Assembly (NCBI GenBank): GCA_018223105.1
Contig: JAAEYY010000021.1
Location: forward strand, 1-56,830
Direction: 5' to 3'
DNA: 56,830 nucleotides
From: a bacterium
GTDB taxonomy: Bacteria > Bacteroidota > Bacteroidia > NS11-12g > UBA9320
Part shown: positions 26,869 through 35,931 of the stretch, piece after piece
Numbering within the stretch: the first letter of the stretch is position 1
Layout of the letters: every line of letters starts with the position of its first letter
Program-made: the position numbers and the translations under genes
The notes under the pieces: model-generated
Databases searched by the model: none
Seen by the model: only the letters and a program-made list of their open reading frames with translations
What the model was told of the DNA's origin: nothing

Positions 26869-27855
26869 ATGTACGGAAATGCTTATATAGACCCAAATCA
26901 AACCAACAAACTCACCGCGGATGAAGATCCGGTGAAGTTAGCAGAGTTTGAAGCTAGAATTCAGGCAGGTGAAAAAATTGAACCTGCAGATTGGATGCCA
27001 AAAGAGTATCGCAAACAATTGATCCGAATGATTGAGCAGCATGCTCACTCTGAAATCATTGGCGCCCTACCCGAAGGTACCTGGATTACCAGAGCTCCCG
27101 GTTTCAGAAGAAAGCTGGCGCTTATGGCAAAAGTTCAGGATGAAGTAGGACATGCTCAATTGCTTTATTCCGCAGCAGAAACGCTAGGGAAAAGCAGAGA
27201 GGATATGATCAATGATCTTATTACCGGTAAATCGAAATACAGTAATGTGTTCAACTACCCGGCTTTGACTTGGGCAGATAGCGCTGTTATAGCATGGTTA
27301 ATTGATGCAGGTGCGATTGTGAATCAGCTGGCAAACAGTAAAGGTTCTTATGGCCCTTATTGCAGAGCCCTAGAGCGTATTTGTTACGAAGAGAGCTTTC
27401 ACCTAAAATACGGTCATGACAATGTTGTTCATCTTGCAACCGGAACTAAAAAACAAAGAGAAATGGTTCAGGAAGCGCTCACCCGTTGGTGGCCTCCAAT
27501 CATGCACTTCTTTGGACCTTCAGATAAAATTTCGGTTCACAGTGAAACATTGATGAAGTGGAAAGTTAAAATGGCTTCTAATGACGCTATGAGACAGCAG
27601 TTTCTAGATATGTATGTTCCGAAAATTTGGGATTTAGGCCTAACACTTCCAGATCCAAACCTTCGTAAAAATCCCGAGACTAAACTTTGGGAATACACCG
27701 AACCTGACTGGGAAGAGTTCAAGCGCGTAATTAACGGCGATGGACCTTGCAACGCAGAAAGATTAGCCGTAAGAAGAATGGCAGAAGAAAAAGGAAGATG
27801 GGTGAGAAGAGCGATTCTTGGAGAAAATGCAGAATATGTAAAACCCTTTGCCTAA
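26869..27855 (+). CDS. paaA: Phenylacetyl-CoA epoxidase subunit A (catalytic)
   Basis: The catalytic di-iron subunit of the multicomponent ring epoxidase that converts phenylacetyl-CoA to its 1,2-epoxide. The 328-residue protein has the ferritin-like iron motifs DEVGHAQ and EESFHLKYG, and RWWPPIMHFFGPSD near the C-terminal third. Length agrees with E. coli PaaA. Instead of paaB, the next genes are two T9SS cargo genes, the first starting one base after the paaA stop. paaB, paaC and paaD follow at 30.6-32.2 kb; the reductase gene paaE is not in the window. Confidence 0.96.
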   Translation: MYGNAYIDPNQTNKLTADEDPVKLAEFEARIQAGEKIEPADWMPKEYRKQLIRMIEQHAHSEIIGALPEGTWITRAPGFRRKLALMAKVQDEVGHAQLLYSAAETLGKSREDMINDLITGKSKYSNVFNYPALTWADSAVIAWLIDAGAIVNQLANSKGSYGPYCRALERICYEESFHLKYGHDNVVHLATGTKKQREMVQEALTRWWPPIMHFFGPSDKISVHSETLMKWKVKMASNDAMRQQFLDMYVPKIWDLGLTLPDPNLRKNPETKLWEYTEPDWEEFKRVINGDGPCNAERLAVRRMAEEKGRWVRRAILGENAEYVKPFA

Positions 27856-27856
27856 T

Positions 27857-29224
27857 ATGAAAAAAGTACTAACAACCATTATCTTGCTAAGCACCGCAGT
27901 GTTTAGCTTTGCTCAAATTCCCAATGCCCAATTCGAACAGTGGTCTGAACGAAATGTACCTACTCTCGACGATTGGAACATTGCAGGAAATGTCACAAAA
28001 ACAAGTGATGCCAGCACCGGCTTTTCGGCCGTTCGTCTGGATAACAACCTGGCAACTAACACTTTCGGATTAGTGACAAACGCCAATATTAGCACGAGTA
28101 TATCAGGAGGACATCCTTATACCGATAATCCTTTGGTGATGACACTCTCTGTTAAGTACGACTTAGCACCTGGTGATGTTGGAAAAGTGCTTTTGATTTT
28201 CACAGCAGCCGGCAACCCAATTGCAAGTATTGATTTTACTGTAAATGGAAATAGCGCCGACACATTTGAACACTATAAAGTACCTATTCAATGGGCTGTA
28301 TCTACTAACCCGGATACTGCAATTGTTGCTATTTCTACTGTTGATCTCACCAATGCAACTGTAAATGGCGATGGTTATATGATTATCGACAACCTCGGCT
28401 TTGAATCTGTTGGAAGTCCAAATGATGATTTGCCAAATAATGACTTTGAAAATTGGAGCAATGTACCAATCAATTACCCCGATAACTGGTATACCACGGA
28501 TCTATTAATTTTAGATCAGTATAATTTGGCTGCAGATTTAAATTCTGTTGTTAGAGAAACTTCGAAACCACATGATGGTTCAGTTTCCCTATTACTTCAA
28601 AATAGAATGGCAGAAGGAGATATACTTCCGGGTGTTGCAGTAACCGGAGAAAGTGTTGCTGCGGTTGAAAATCCTGCCTTTCCTGTATCTAAAAACTGGA
28701 ATGTCCTTCACGGATTATATAAATACCTTCCGGACAATGGAGATACAGCAACTATTGCTGTTGCCTTTTTCTCTAATGGGAGTCTTGTTGGTTATGGCAG
28801 TATTGATTTTGCAGACAGCACCGACACTGATCTATACACCTATTTCTCTATCCCTATAACCTTTGGCCCCTCTGTTTCTGCAGATAGCGCCACGATCGTT
28901 ATAAACTCAGCTGATTTCGACAATCCTGTTGGAGAGAACACTCAGCTTTGGGTAGATAATTTGGAGTTTTCAGATTACAGTTTGAGTACCCCTGAAATCG
29001 AAGAATTACAAGTTGCTATTTATCCCAACCCGGCGAGCACTACACTTCATCTTTCAGGCATTACCGGCCCCGTAAATATTCGAGTTCTAGATGCTCAGGG
29101 AAGACTTGTTTTAAGTTCTCAGGAAACTACAATCGATGTAAGTGCGCTTCATAGCGGCACCTATACTTTGATTGTGACATCTGAAAACAAGGTTCAGAGA
29201 AGAAGCTTTATAAAAGCAGAATGA
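27857..29224 (+). CDS. T9SS-sorted two-domain secreted protein inside the paa operon
   Basis: A 455-residue protein with a signal peptide (ending SFAQ). Two tandem domains of about 180 residues (20-195 and 198-380) each open with NxxFExW and close with a DNLxF strand. A type IX sorting domain occupies the last 75 residues (IYPNPASTTLHLSG, VRVL-like strand, GTYTLIV). The repeated domain resembles PCMD-like jelly rolls that may bind carbohydrate, but I cannot name the family. It starts one base after the paaA stop, and its own stop overlaps the next start (ATGA). I preferred this ATG over an upstream TTG. Its role in phenylacetate use is unknown. Confidence 0.82.
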   Translation: MKKVLTTIILLSTAVFSFAQIPNAQFEQWSERNVPTLDDWNIAGNVTKTSDASTGFSAVRLDNNLATNTFGLVTNANISTSISGGHPYTDNPLVMTLSVKYDLAPGDVGKVLLIFTAAGNPIASIDFTVNGNSADTFEHYKVPIQWAVSTNPDTAIVAISTVDLTNATVNGDGYMIIDNLGFESVGSPNDDLPNNDFENWSNVPINYPDNWYTTDLLILDQYNLAADLNSVVRETSKPHDGSVSLLLQNRMAEGDILPGVAVTGESVAAVENPAFPVSKNWNVLHGLYKYLPDNGDTATIAVAFFSNGSLVGYGSIDFADSTDTDLYTYFSIPITFGPSVSADSATIVINSADFDNPVGENTQLWVDNLEFSDYSLSTPEIEELQVAIYPNPASTTLHLSGITGPVNIRVLDAQGRLVLSSQETTIDVSALHSGTYTLIVTSENKVQRRSFIKAE

Positions 29225-30597
29225 AAAGACTAAATCTCATATTTACACTCTTGATTTTTAGCGGCTTGACTGCCTTTGGTCAGACCGTTGAGAATGGTTC
29301 GTTTGAAGTATGGGATAAATACGAATATTACAAACTAGACTCTTGGTTCACTCCTACAAGAAACGTAAGTAGAACCACTGATTCTAAAGAGGGCAAATAT
29401 GCTCTAAAGTTAGAGAATACGATTTCTGAAACCGGTGCTAAGTATAGATCCTACGCATACAACCGATATATCCCGGCCGGTCTGAGAGGCTTTAAATTTG
29501 AAGACGAAGCATTATCTCTGGTTTTTTGGGCAAAATACGATTTAGCAGAAGGTGATTCCGGAAGGATTGTAGCATACCTGAGAAAAGACGGGGTAACTAA
29601 AGGATATGTAGACTTCAGTATGTATGGGAGTACCAACGATAACTATGTTAAGCACAGTGTTCCAATCTACTGGTACAGCTCCAGAATTCCGGATACAGCC
29701 TGGATCTATTTGTATTCGTACACGGAAACAGATGTTGATGGTCCCGGTTACATTATCTTCGATGATATTCACTTTGAAAACATTGGTAAAAGAGGTCATG
29801 ACATGACCAACCAAGGTTTTGAAAACTGGACTGATTTAGGAGTTGAATACCCTCATAACTGGAGATCCCTCGATTTACTTTATATCGATAATTACAGCAC
29901 CTTTTTACCTGAGAGATCTGCTTTCAAGAGCGAAGATGCGGTAGTAGGAGATTACTCCCTAAAAGTTTCTAATTACGAAAGCAATGATATTCCTAGAAGA
30001 AGCTACATCTTTATAGGTACCGAGGACGTTCATCGTTACACTCCTTCTTATATCGTATCAAACCGATATGAATATATTCAGGGCTACTATAAAATGGTAT
30101 CAGATGCTGAGGATTCAGCATATATGCAATTTAGAACTTACGGAAATGGGAGGTATTACTCTAACAATGTAGTGTATTTCACACCGAATAATCGATGGCA
30201 ACATTTCTCGGCGCCCATTTCATATTATTACGCAGACAGCATTCCGGACAGTGCTTACCTTGCAATTTACAGTGGAACCGGGGTTATTAAAAGCTCCAAT
30301 ACGGCATTGTATTTAGATGGTTTGGAACTAGTAAATGAGCCTTATTCAGTTTCCATTGCGCCGCTGGAAACCGGAGCTAAAGTATATCCAAACCCTACTT
30401 CCTCCGGCATTACAATAGAATTAGAAGAACCGAGCTATATCCAAATCCTGAATACTCAAGGTGTTATCCTTGAATCGATGAATCTGGAAGCAGGTAGACA
30501 AGAACTTAATTTAGAACAACTCCCCGTTGGGGTATATTATATCTACGCAAAAACCAAGGATAAAAAAACATGGCAGAAGAAAATAATGAAAAGATAG
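29221..30597 (+). CDS. Second T9SS-sorted two-domain protein inside the paa operon (paralogue)
   Basis: A 458-residue paralogue of the preceding gene: signal peptide (ending AFGQ), two NxxFExW domains (about 22-200 and 203-380), then a T9SS sorting domain (VYPNPTSSGITIEL, GVYYIYAK, ending KKIMKR). Shared motifs include KYDLAEGDSGR against KYDLAPGDVGK and PDTA in each first domain. It is strikingly rich in tyrosine. It overlaps the previous gene by four bases and paaB by 28 bases, so it is locked into the operon. A tandem duplication followed by divergence is the simplest origin. Confidence 0.82.
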   Translation: MKRLNLIFTLLIFSGLTAFGQTVENGSFEVWDKYEYYKLDSWFTPTRNVSRTTDSKEGKYALKLENTISETGAKYRSYAYNRYIPAGLRGFKFEDEALSLVFWAKYDLAEGDSGRIVAYLRKDGVTKGYVDFSMYGSTNDNYVKHSVPIYWYSSRIPDTAWIYLYSYTETDVDGPGYIIFDDIHFENIGKRGHDMTNQGFENWTDLGVEYPHNWRSLDLLYIDNYSTFLPERSAFKSEDAVVGDYSLKVSNYESNDIPRRSYIFIGTEDVHRYTPSYIVSNRYEYIQGYYKMVSDAEDSAYMQFRTYGNGRYYSNNVVYFTPNNRWQHFSAPISYYYADSIPDSAYLAIYSGTGVIKSSNTALYLDGLELVNEPYSVSIAPLETGAKVYPNPTSSGITIELEEPSYIQILNTQGVILESMNLEAGRQELNLEQLPVGVYYIYAKTKDKKTWQKKIMKR

Positions 30598-30959
30598 ATT
30601 CATTGGACCCCCGAATAATGCGGGCGTCACTAGACCACTCAGACATCGATCCGCTAGAAAGTTTGGATCAATTTCAAACGTTTGAGGTTTTCCATCAAGC
30701 AAAAAGAGGGGCTCAACATCAGCATGTAGGAATAGTTCATGCACCCAATCCGGAAATGGCCCTTTTATATGCAAAAGAGCAATATGCAAGAAGAGGGGTT
30801 ACCGCCAATCTGTGGGTAGTACCGAGCAAGTATGTATTTGCAACATCCTATTTTGACGACGACATGTTTGATACTACTCCTGAGAAGATTCACAGAGATC
30901 CGGCTACATACAAGGTGATGGATAAAATTAAAGAATACAAGGAAAGACAAGAAGCATAA
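30570..30959 (+). CDS. paaB: Phenylacetyl-CoA epoxidase subunit B
   Basis: The small bridging subunit of the epoxidase. The core (about 38-115) matches PaaB: TFEVFHQAKRGAQHQHVGIVHAPNPEMAL and a WVVPSKYV strand. It has an N-terminal extension of about 35 residues absent from E. coli PaaB (95 residues). The start chosen lies 28 bases inside the preceding T9SS gene; a later ATG giving MRASLDHS would avoid the overlap and keep the core. paaC starts four bases after its stop. Confidence 0.93.
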   Translation: MAEENNEKIDSLDPRIMRASLDHSDIDPLESLDQFQTFEVFHQAKRGAQHQHVGIVHAPNPEMALLYAKEQYARRGVTANLWVVPSKYVFATSYFDDDMFDTTPEKIHRDPATYKVMDKIKEYKERQEA

Positions 30960-30963
30960 GATA

Positions 30964-31722
30964 ATGAACTCAATAGAAGCATTAAAAGAACTTTTATATA
31001 AAATGGCAGATGATCAGTTAATCATCGGTCATAGAAATAGTGAATGGACCGGAATAGGCCCCATATTAGAAGAAGACATTGCCTTCTCCAGTATGGCACA
31101 GGACAAAATTGGTCAATCTGAGCACTTGTACAACCTTTTGCACCAGTTAGGTGAATCAGATGCAGATACATTGGCTTTTACAAGAAATGCAGATCAGTTT
31201 CATAATTCACAATTGACTGAGCTGCCTATTGGAGAATATGATTTCAGTCTAATTCGTCATTTCCTGTTTGATTTTGCAGAGATGCTCAGATTTGACGGAT
31301 TGCGGAATTCAGCTTATATGCCTCTAGCTCAACTTGCAAAAAAATTCTACGGTGAGATCAAGTATCACACCATGCACGCATCAACCTGGGTAAGACAATT
31401 AGGTCAGGGGAATGAAGAAAGTAAAGCGAGAATGCAGTCTGCCTTAAATGAAGCATGGAATTATGCTCTTGGGATTTTTGAACAAGGTGAAGGCGAAACT
31501 GTTTTACAAGAAGAGAAAATATTTGAAGGAGAAGCATCGCTACAAGAAAAGTGGCTAAATGCGATTACTCCTATATTAGAAGAAGCTGGTTTATCTATAC
31601 CCGACAAATCAACATGGGAACCTAAAAACGGAGGAAGAAAAGGATATCATACAGATTACCTTCAACCGCTTTTAGATGAAATGTCGGAAGTCTATAGTAT
31701 AGACCCTACAGCAGATTGGTAA
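30964..31722 (+). CDS. paaC: Phenylacetyl-CoA epoxidase subunit C (structural)
   Basis: The non-catalytic ferritin-like partner that binds PaaA in the epoxidase. The 252-residue protein shows the PaaC signatures AQDKIGQSEHLYNLLHQLGE and GEIKYHTMHASTWVRQLG, and ends with GRKGYHTDYLQPLLDEMS, as in E. coli PaaC. It is directly followed by paaD one base after the stop, so the subunits are co-translated. Confidence 0.95.
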   Translation: MNSIEALKELLYKMADDQLIIGHRNSEWTGIGPILEEDIAFSSMAQDKIGQSEHLYNLLHQLGESDADTLAFTRNADQFHNSQLTELPIGEYDFSLIRHFLFDFAEMLRFDGLRNSAYMPLAQLAKKFYGEIKYHTMHASTWVRQLGQGNEESKARMQSALNEAWNYALGIFEQGEGETVLQEEKIFEGEASLQEKWLNAITPILEEAGLSIPDKSTWEPKNGGRKGYHTDYLQPLLDEMSEVYSIDPTADW

Positions 31723-31723
31723 T

Positions 31724-32212
31724 ATGTTTACAGAAAAAGAAATACGATCCATATTAAAAGAAGTTAAAGATCCTGAAATTCCCACAATTTCGATAGTAGA
31801 TTTAGGTATTGTAACCGGCATTGAGGTATCTGAGGCTAATGACGTTCATGTAACCCTCACTCCCACTTTTGCGGGCTGTCCGGCACTTAGATTGATGGAA
31901 GATATGGTGGAAGAACGGTTAGCTAAACTTCCGGAGATAGGAACGGTTTCCGTGAACACCAGTTTCGATATTACCTGGACCACTGATATGATCACCCCTG
32001 AGGGTCATGAAGCGATTAAAAAGCACGGTTTAGCACCACCTAAACGCAACTGCGCTAAAATCGACATGAAACTGCTTGAGGAGACAGTTTGTCCTTATTG
32101 CGACAGCAGCAACACCACTTTAAAATCTCCTTTTGGTCCAACATTATGCCGTAGTTTACATTATTGTAACGATTGTAAACAAGCTTTTGAAGGATTTAAG
32201 CCGGTTTCCTAG
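31724..32212 (+). CDS. paaD: PaaD, iron-sulfur maturation factor of the epoxidase
   Basis: A 162-residue protein with a DUF59/MIP18 domain (about 1-90: VKDPEIPTISIVDLGIV) and a C-terminal zinc-ribbon-like part with two Cys pairs (CPYCDSS and CNDCKQAF). In known systems PaaD supports assembly of the Fe-S cluster of the reductase PaaE, and it is needed for activity. Here the run of paa genes ends, and marC follows with its own promoter region. paaE, paaG and paaK must lie elsewhere. Confidence 0.93.
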   Translation: MFTEKEIRSILKEVKDPEIPTISIVDLGIVTGIEVSEANDVHVTLTPTFAGCPALRLMEDMVEERLAKLPEIGTVSVNTSFDITWTTDMITPEGHEAIKKHGLAPPKRNCAKIDMKLLEETVCPYCDSSNTTLKSPFGPTLCRSLHYCNDCKQAFEGFKPVS

Positions 32213-32226
32213 TTTAAATCTCAAAC

Positions 32227-32254
32227 ATTAATAGCACCTTTGCGCGCTATTAAT
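32227..32254. promoter_or_regulatory. Perfect inverted repeat in the marC promoter
   Basis: ATTAATAGC (32227-32235), ten bases, then GCTATTAAT (32246-32254) form a perfect 9-bp dyad ending four bases before the marC ATG. The spacer contains TTTG of a -7-like box (CACCTTTG, 32235-32242, one mismatch). It is a likely operator; no T-run follows, so it is not a terminator. Confidence 0.5.
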
Positions 32255-32258
32255 TACC

Positions 32259-32843
32259 ATGTTGGATCTGAATCAAATATTAAGTGCATTTCTCGTGCTA
32301 TTTGCGGTTATTGATGTGATTGGTGCTGCACCACTCATCATTAACATAAAAGAGAAAACAGGAGATATTAATGCGGGGCTCGCTACTCTGGTAACCAGTC
32401 TTATTATGATCTCCTTCCTATTTTTAGGTGAATCTCTACTCAAGTTTATTGGAGTTGATGTAGGCTCATTTGCTGTGGCGGGTTCAATCCTCATGGCCTT
32501 CATTGCTTTTGAAATGATTCTTGGTGTACAGATTTTTAAAGACGAAGACGTAGATCAAGCTACTGCTTCAATTGTCCCATTGGCCTTCCCATTGTTAGCC
32601 GGTGCCGGTTCTCTAACCACTATACTTTCTATTCGCGCAGAATACGAGATGCTGAACATTATTGTTGCAATAGTTTTAAATATGATTGTTGTATTTGTAG
32701 TGTTGAGATACCTTTACCTCGTTGAAAGAGTATTGGGACCAACCGGGATTCGAGTGCTTAAAAAAGTGTTTGGAATAATCTTGCTCGCCATTGCAGTGAA
32801 ACTTTTCAGCAGCAATGCCGCACTACTCTTCTCCGCTAGCTAA
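32259..32843 (+). CDS. MarC-family integral membrane protein
   Basis: A 194-residue protein with six predicted membrane helices and the family stretches FAVIDVIGAAPLIIN and PLAFPLLAGAGSLTTI. MarC proteins belong to the NAAT superfamily and were once linked to multidrug resistance, but their substrate is not settled. It lies 46 bases after paaD behind a dyad-flanked promoter, so it is probably a separate unit. Its 3' end overlaps the convergent SGNH gene by 21 bases. Confidence 0.88.
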   Translation: MLDLNQILSAFLVLFAVIDVIGAAPLIINIKEKTGDINAGLATLVTSLIMISFLFLGESLLKFIGVDVGSFAVAGSILMAFIAFEMILGVQIFKDEDVDQATASIVPLAFPLLAGAGSLTTILSIRAEYEMLNIIVAIVLNMIVVFVVLRYLYLVERVLGPTGIRVLKKVFGIILLAIAVKLFSSNAALLFSAS

Positions 32844-33848
32844 AACATCCGCTACGCGATTGGCAATAATCTGCCTGCCTACTTCATCGTAATGCTCCGT
32901 TGTCCAGTTTTGATCGGTGTAATGTTTACCGGGGACTGCTTCCAGGTTATCTACCACTTCAGCACCTCGCGACTCCAAGTACTGAACCAGAATATCTCTG
33001 TTTTGCCTCATGAGCCATACTAAAGGCTCACCAACAAGGCTGTCTGCATATTCTGTATTCTCTGCCAGAAAATTGAAAATCAGGCGATATCCTTTCTCTT
33101 TGCATATTCTGGTGATTTCATCCAACTCCTGCATTCTAGGATTTTCATTCGAATCAATTTGAAAAGCATATGCTTTAATGTAGTGATCTGCCAAGGTTCG
33201 TTTCTCCATATCCTGCTCACCATTCTCATCCACAAACTTGGGCAGTTCACACCATTTCTTTATTGTAGGTGCAGGAAACTCTACCTCTTGAGACTTCAAG
33301 GTATCATAGGTCCACTCATACCACATGGCCTTATCTCTTTCTGTAACATCTTTATCGTCGTATGCATTAAGTGTTAGAAGAACTCTGTTGAGCAGAGGTG
33401 GGTTAAGCTTAAATAATCTAGCCTGCTTTTGAAGACTGGTTTCTATCGGAGCGTGAATGGTAGCCTGATTAAGGGTTCTTAGATTCAGTGTTACGATGAC
33501 AGTGTGTACGGTCTCCGATTCAATTCTTTGGATCAAAGGAATATAGATACCGGCATGATAGGCTCCTTTATTTAGTGACCCCACTCTATAGCCTGATTCT
33601 ATACCAATTAAGGTACTGATAGAATATCGCTGGGTATCATTGGGATGAATTGAGAAATTAGAGCTTTCACCCAGATAAATCACATCACAAGTATCCTGTT
33701 TAGACCATAGGTCGAGAAGAACATGTGCATCGTATTTTTTCAAATCATCCACCCAAAAATACTGCGTATACACCCAGTTGAACCCAACTAGAAGTGCTAT
33801 TACTAGAAGTAATTTTATTGGAATCGATATGAGGTTCGCTTTCTTCAA
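32823..33848 (-). CDS. SGNH-hydrolase-like partner of the MBOAT acyltransferase
   Basis: A 341-residue protein with one N-terminal membrane anchor (about 10-30) and an extracytoplasmic domain that looks like an SGNH hydrolase. YLGESSNFS has the nucleophile Ser at the block I position, and the C-terminal TTEHYDEVGRQIIANRVA supplies a candidate His. Such proteins (DltD- or AlgJ/AlgX-like) work with MBOAT enzymes to O-acylate surface glycans. I chose the TTG at 33848, which overlaps the MBOAT stop; a TTG at 33902 would add 18 residues reading the MBOAT tail. The exact subfamily is uncertain. Confidence 0.72.
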   Translation of the reverse strand: MKKANLISIPIKLLLVIALLVGFNWVYTQYFWVDDLKKYDAHVLLDLWSKQDTCDVIYLGESSNFSIHPNDTQRYSISTLIGIESGYRVGSLNKGAYHAGIYIPLIQRIESETVHTVIVTLNLRTLNQATIHAPIETSLQKQARLFKLNPPLLNRVLLTLNAYDDKDVTERDKAMWYEWTYDTLKSQEVEFPAPTIKKWCELPKFVDENGEQDMEKRTLADHYIKAYAFQIDSNENPRMQELDEITRICKEKGYRLIFNFLAENTEYADSLVGEPLVWLMRQNRDILVQYLESRGAEVVDNLEAVPGKHYTDQNWTTEHYDEVGRQIIANRVADVLASGEE

Positions 33849-35254
33849 AACTGAAAATAAATAAAGGGATGATTTACCGCTCCGCCTAAGGCTGTTAAAC
33901 AAAATAATAAGAAAGCATATGTACCCCAGCGCAAGAGAGCAGGCTTATTATCTACCCAACGATCAAAGCGATTGTTGTACAATAGAATTTCGAAAAGGAT
34001 GAATAAAGCAGCAGGCAATATCAAACCCTTTGAAAACATTAAACTCTGGGTACCTTGATCCAGTTTAAATTGATTCACAAGTTCAGAAAAGGCTGCTAAA
34101 TTATCAACCCTAAAGAATACCCATGCAATACTCACAATTAAAAAAGTGAGTATTCCCCCAACCAAGGATTGCCCCTTAAACTTGATTCCGGTTTTCTTGA
34201 TCAGAAATTCGATCAAGTACATCAAACCATGAATTCCTCCCCAAATCAAAAAGGTCCATTCAGCTCCATGCCAAAAACCACTTATGGCAAAAACAATGAA
34301 GATATTGAAGGCCCATCTGGGAACTTTAACTCTATTACCACCTAGAGGAATATAGAGATAATCTCGGAACCAAGTACTTAGCGAAATATGCCAACGTTGC
34401 CAAAACTCATTAATGGACCTTGACAAATAAGGTGTTTTGAAATTATCCATAAGCTCAATCCCCAACAACATTGCACTTCCTTGAGCAATAAGGGAGTAGC
34501 CCGCAAAATCCCCATAAATCTGAAAACCGAAGAGCATGGTTCCGGAGAAAATACCCCAACGAGAGAACTGCTCGGGATTGGCATAAACGGCATCAACGGT
34601 TTGAGCCAAGTTATCTGCAATGCAGAGCTTCATGAAGAATCCGAATAAGATAAGTCTTAGCCCATTCTTGAAGTTGATATAATTAAAGCGATGTTCTTTA
34701 TCAAATTGCGGCCTTAAATTGGTAAATCGTTCAATGGGCCCTGCTACTAATTGAGGGAAGAAACACACAAACAAGGCAAACTTGCCTAAGTGCTTTTCAG
34801 GTTCAATTTTTCTCCAATAAACATCAAGCGTATAACTGAGAGTTTGGAAAGTATAAAAGGAAATTCCAACCGGGATTACCAAATACAAGGCATAATACAT
34901 TTCTCCTAGAACAGGGTACTCTGCTGCTTTTATACTCAATTGCATTAAATCTTTTGAAGGCAGAAAGAGCTTTAGGTATTTAAAGAGAAAAAGCAAGCCG
35001 AGATTAGTACCCAAACTAAGAAATAGCCATGCCTTTCTCTTCCATTGCTCTATGGATTTTCCAATTTGATTAGATGCACTGAAATCTACTAATGTAGAAA
35101 GCGCAATGAGTCCTAAAAACTCAATTTTCCAGTATCCGTAAAAGAAATAGCTGGCAATAAGCAATAAAATCCAACGGAACTTTGGGGCCAGAAAATAGTA
35201 CAGGATTACGACTAGCGGTAAAAAAATGAGATATGGCACCGAGTTGAATAACAC
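33845..35254 (-). CDS. MBOAT-family O-acyltransferase
   Basis: A 469-residue polytopic membrane protein of the AlgI/DltB family, which moves acyl groups across the membrane onto extracellular polymers. Signatures are PQLVAGPIERF, QRWHISLSTWFRDYLYIPLG and SGFWHGAEWTF with the active His. The start is GTG, giving MLFNSVPYL, the usual N-terminus of this family. The SGNH partner follows with overlapping stop and start. The acylated polymer is unknown; no polysaccharide synthesis genes are nearby. Confidence 0.93.
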   Translation of the reverse strand: MLFNSVPYLIFLPLVVILYYFLAPKFRWILLLIASYFFYGYWKIEFLGLIALSTLVDFSASNQIGKSIEQWKRKAWLFLSLGTNLGLLFLFKYLKLFLPSKDLMQLSIKAAEYPVLGEMYYALYLVIPVGISFYTFQTLSYTLDVYWRKIEPEKHLGKFALFVCFFPQLVAGPIERFTNLRPQFDKEHRFNYINFKNGLRLILFGFFMKLCIADNLAQTVDAVYANPEQFSRWGIFSGTMLFGFQIYGDFAGYSLIAQGSAMLLGIELMDNFKTPYLSRSINEFWQRWHISLSTWFRDYLYIPLGGNRVKVPRWAFNIFIVFAISGFWHGAEWTFLIWGGIHGLMYLIEFLIKKTGIKFKGQSLVGGILTFLIVSIAWVFFRVDNLAAFSELVNQFKLDQGTQSLMFSKGLILPAALFILFEILLYNNRFDRWVDNKPALLRWGTYAFLLFCLTALGGAVNHPFIYFQF

Positions 35255-35292
35255 CTTGAACTATTACTTTGTGAGAGCAAAAATAGAAGGCT

Positions 35293-35931
35293 TTGAAACC
35301 TGTCCAACTTATCTTAATTATTTTGATGAGCTTAAGTGCTAAGGCACAGAAGATATCACTCGATTCTGCCAGAACTTGGCTTCAAGACAAACCGCGAGTT
35401 ATTGTAGGCTTTCACAATAGAAACACTTTAGTAAATACAGATAAAGTTAAGCTTTATGGAGGGATGATAGGACTAGAATACCGCAATAAATTGAAGCTAT
35501 ACGTAGGAATCTATGGTTTTGGTAACGAGAATCGAGCGGTCTTAACTAACTCTAGTTTATTTGAGGAAGATACCGTGGTTAGACTTACTAGTGTAAGTAA
35601 CCTCAGTGTAGGTGTTGAATATACCTTCTATACCCACAAAAGGTGGAGTTTTAGCGCTCCTGTTCAACTGGGCTTTGGGGCAATGTATACAGACTATTTT
35701 AGTAACAATGCATTGATTGAACGAAACGACCTTGGTCTCTTTCCGCTTGAGGGGGGAGTAAATGCGTATTACGAAATATTTAGCTGGTTTGGAATAAAAG
35801 GTGGGGCGGGATACCGTCTAAACATAGGAAAGGCGCCGGTTAGAAAACTCAGCGCCCCTTATTATAGTATTGGATTGTCTTTTGTTATTATAAATCTCTA
35901 TCGAGAAATTGAGGGTCGGATTGGTAATTAA
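35293..35931 (+). CDS. Hypothetical outer membrane beta-barrel protein
   Basis: A 212-residue protein with a signal peptide (MKPVQLILIILMSLSAKA, cleavage before Q) and alternating strand pattern with aromatic girdles, such as KLKLYVGIYGFG and YYSIGLSFVIINLY, as expected for a small barrel. The TTG start is chosen because the first ATG, 11 codons later, would destroy the signal peptide. It has no recognisable family. Its 3' end overlaps the convergent thioredoxin-like gene by four bases. Confidence 0.65.
   Translation: MKPVQLILIILMSLSAKAQKISLDSARTWLQDKPRVIVGFHNRNTLVNTDKVKLYGGMIGLEYRNKLKLYVGIYGFGNENRAVLTNSSLFEEDTVVRLTSVSNLSVGVEYTFYTHKRWSFSAPVQLGFGAMYTDYFSNNALIERNDLGLFPLEGGVNAYYEIFSWFGIKGGAGYRLNIGKAPVRKLSAPYYSIGLSFVIINLYREIEGRIGN

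Noticed and set aside
27857..30597. Mobile element insertion carrying the two T9SS genes into the paa operon
   Set aside because: No transposase, terminal repeats or target duplication are visible, and the gene overlaps are too precise for a recent insertion.
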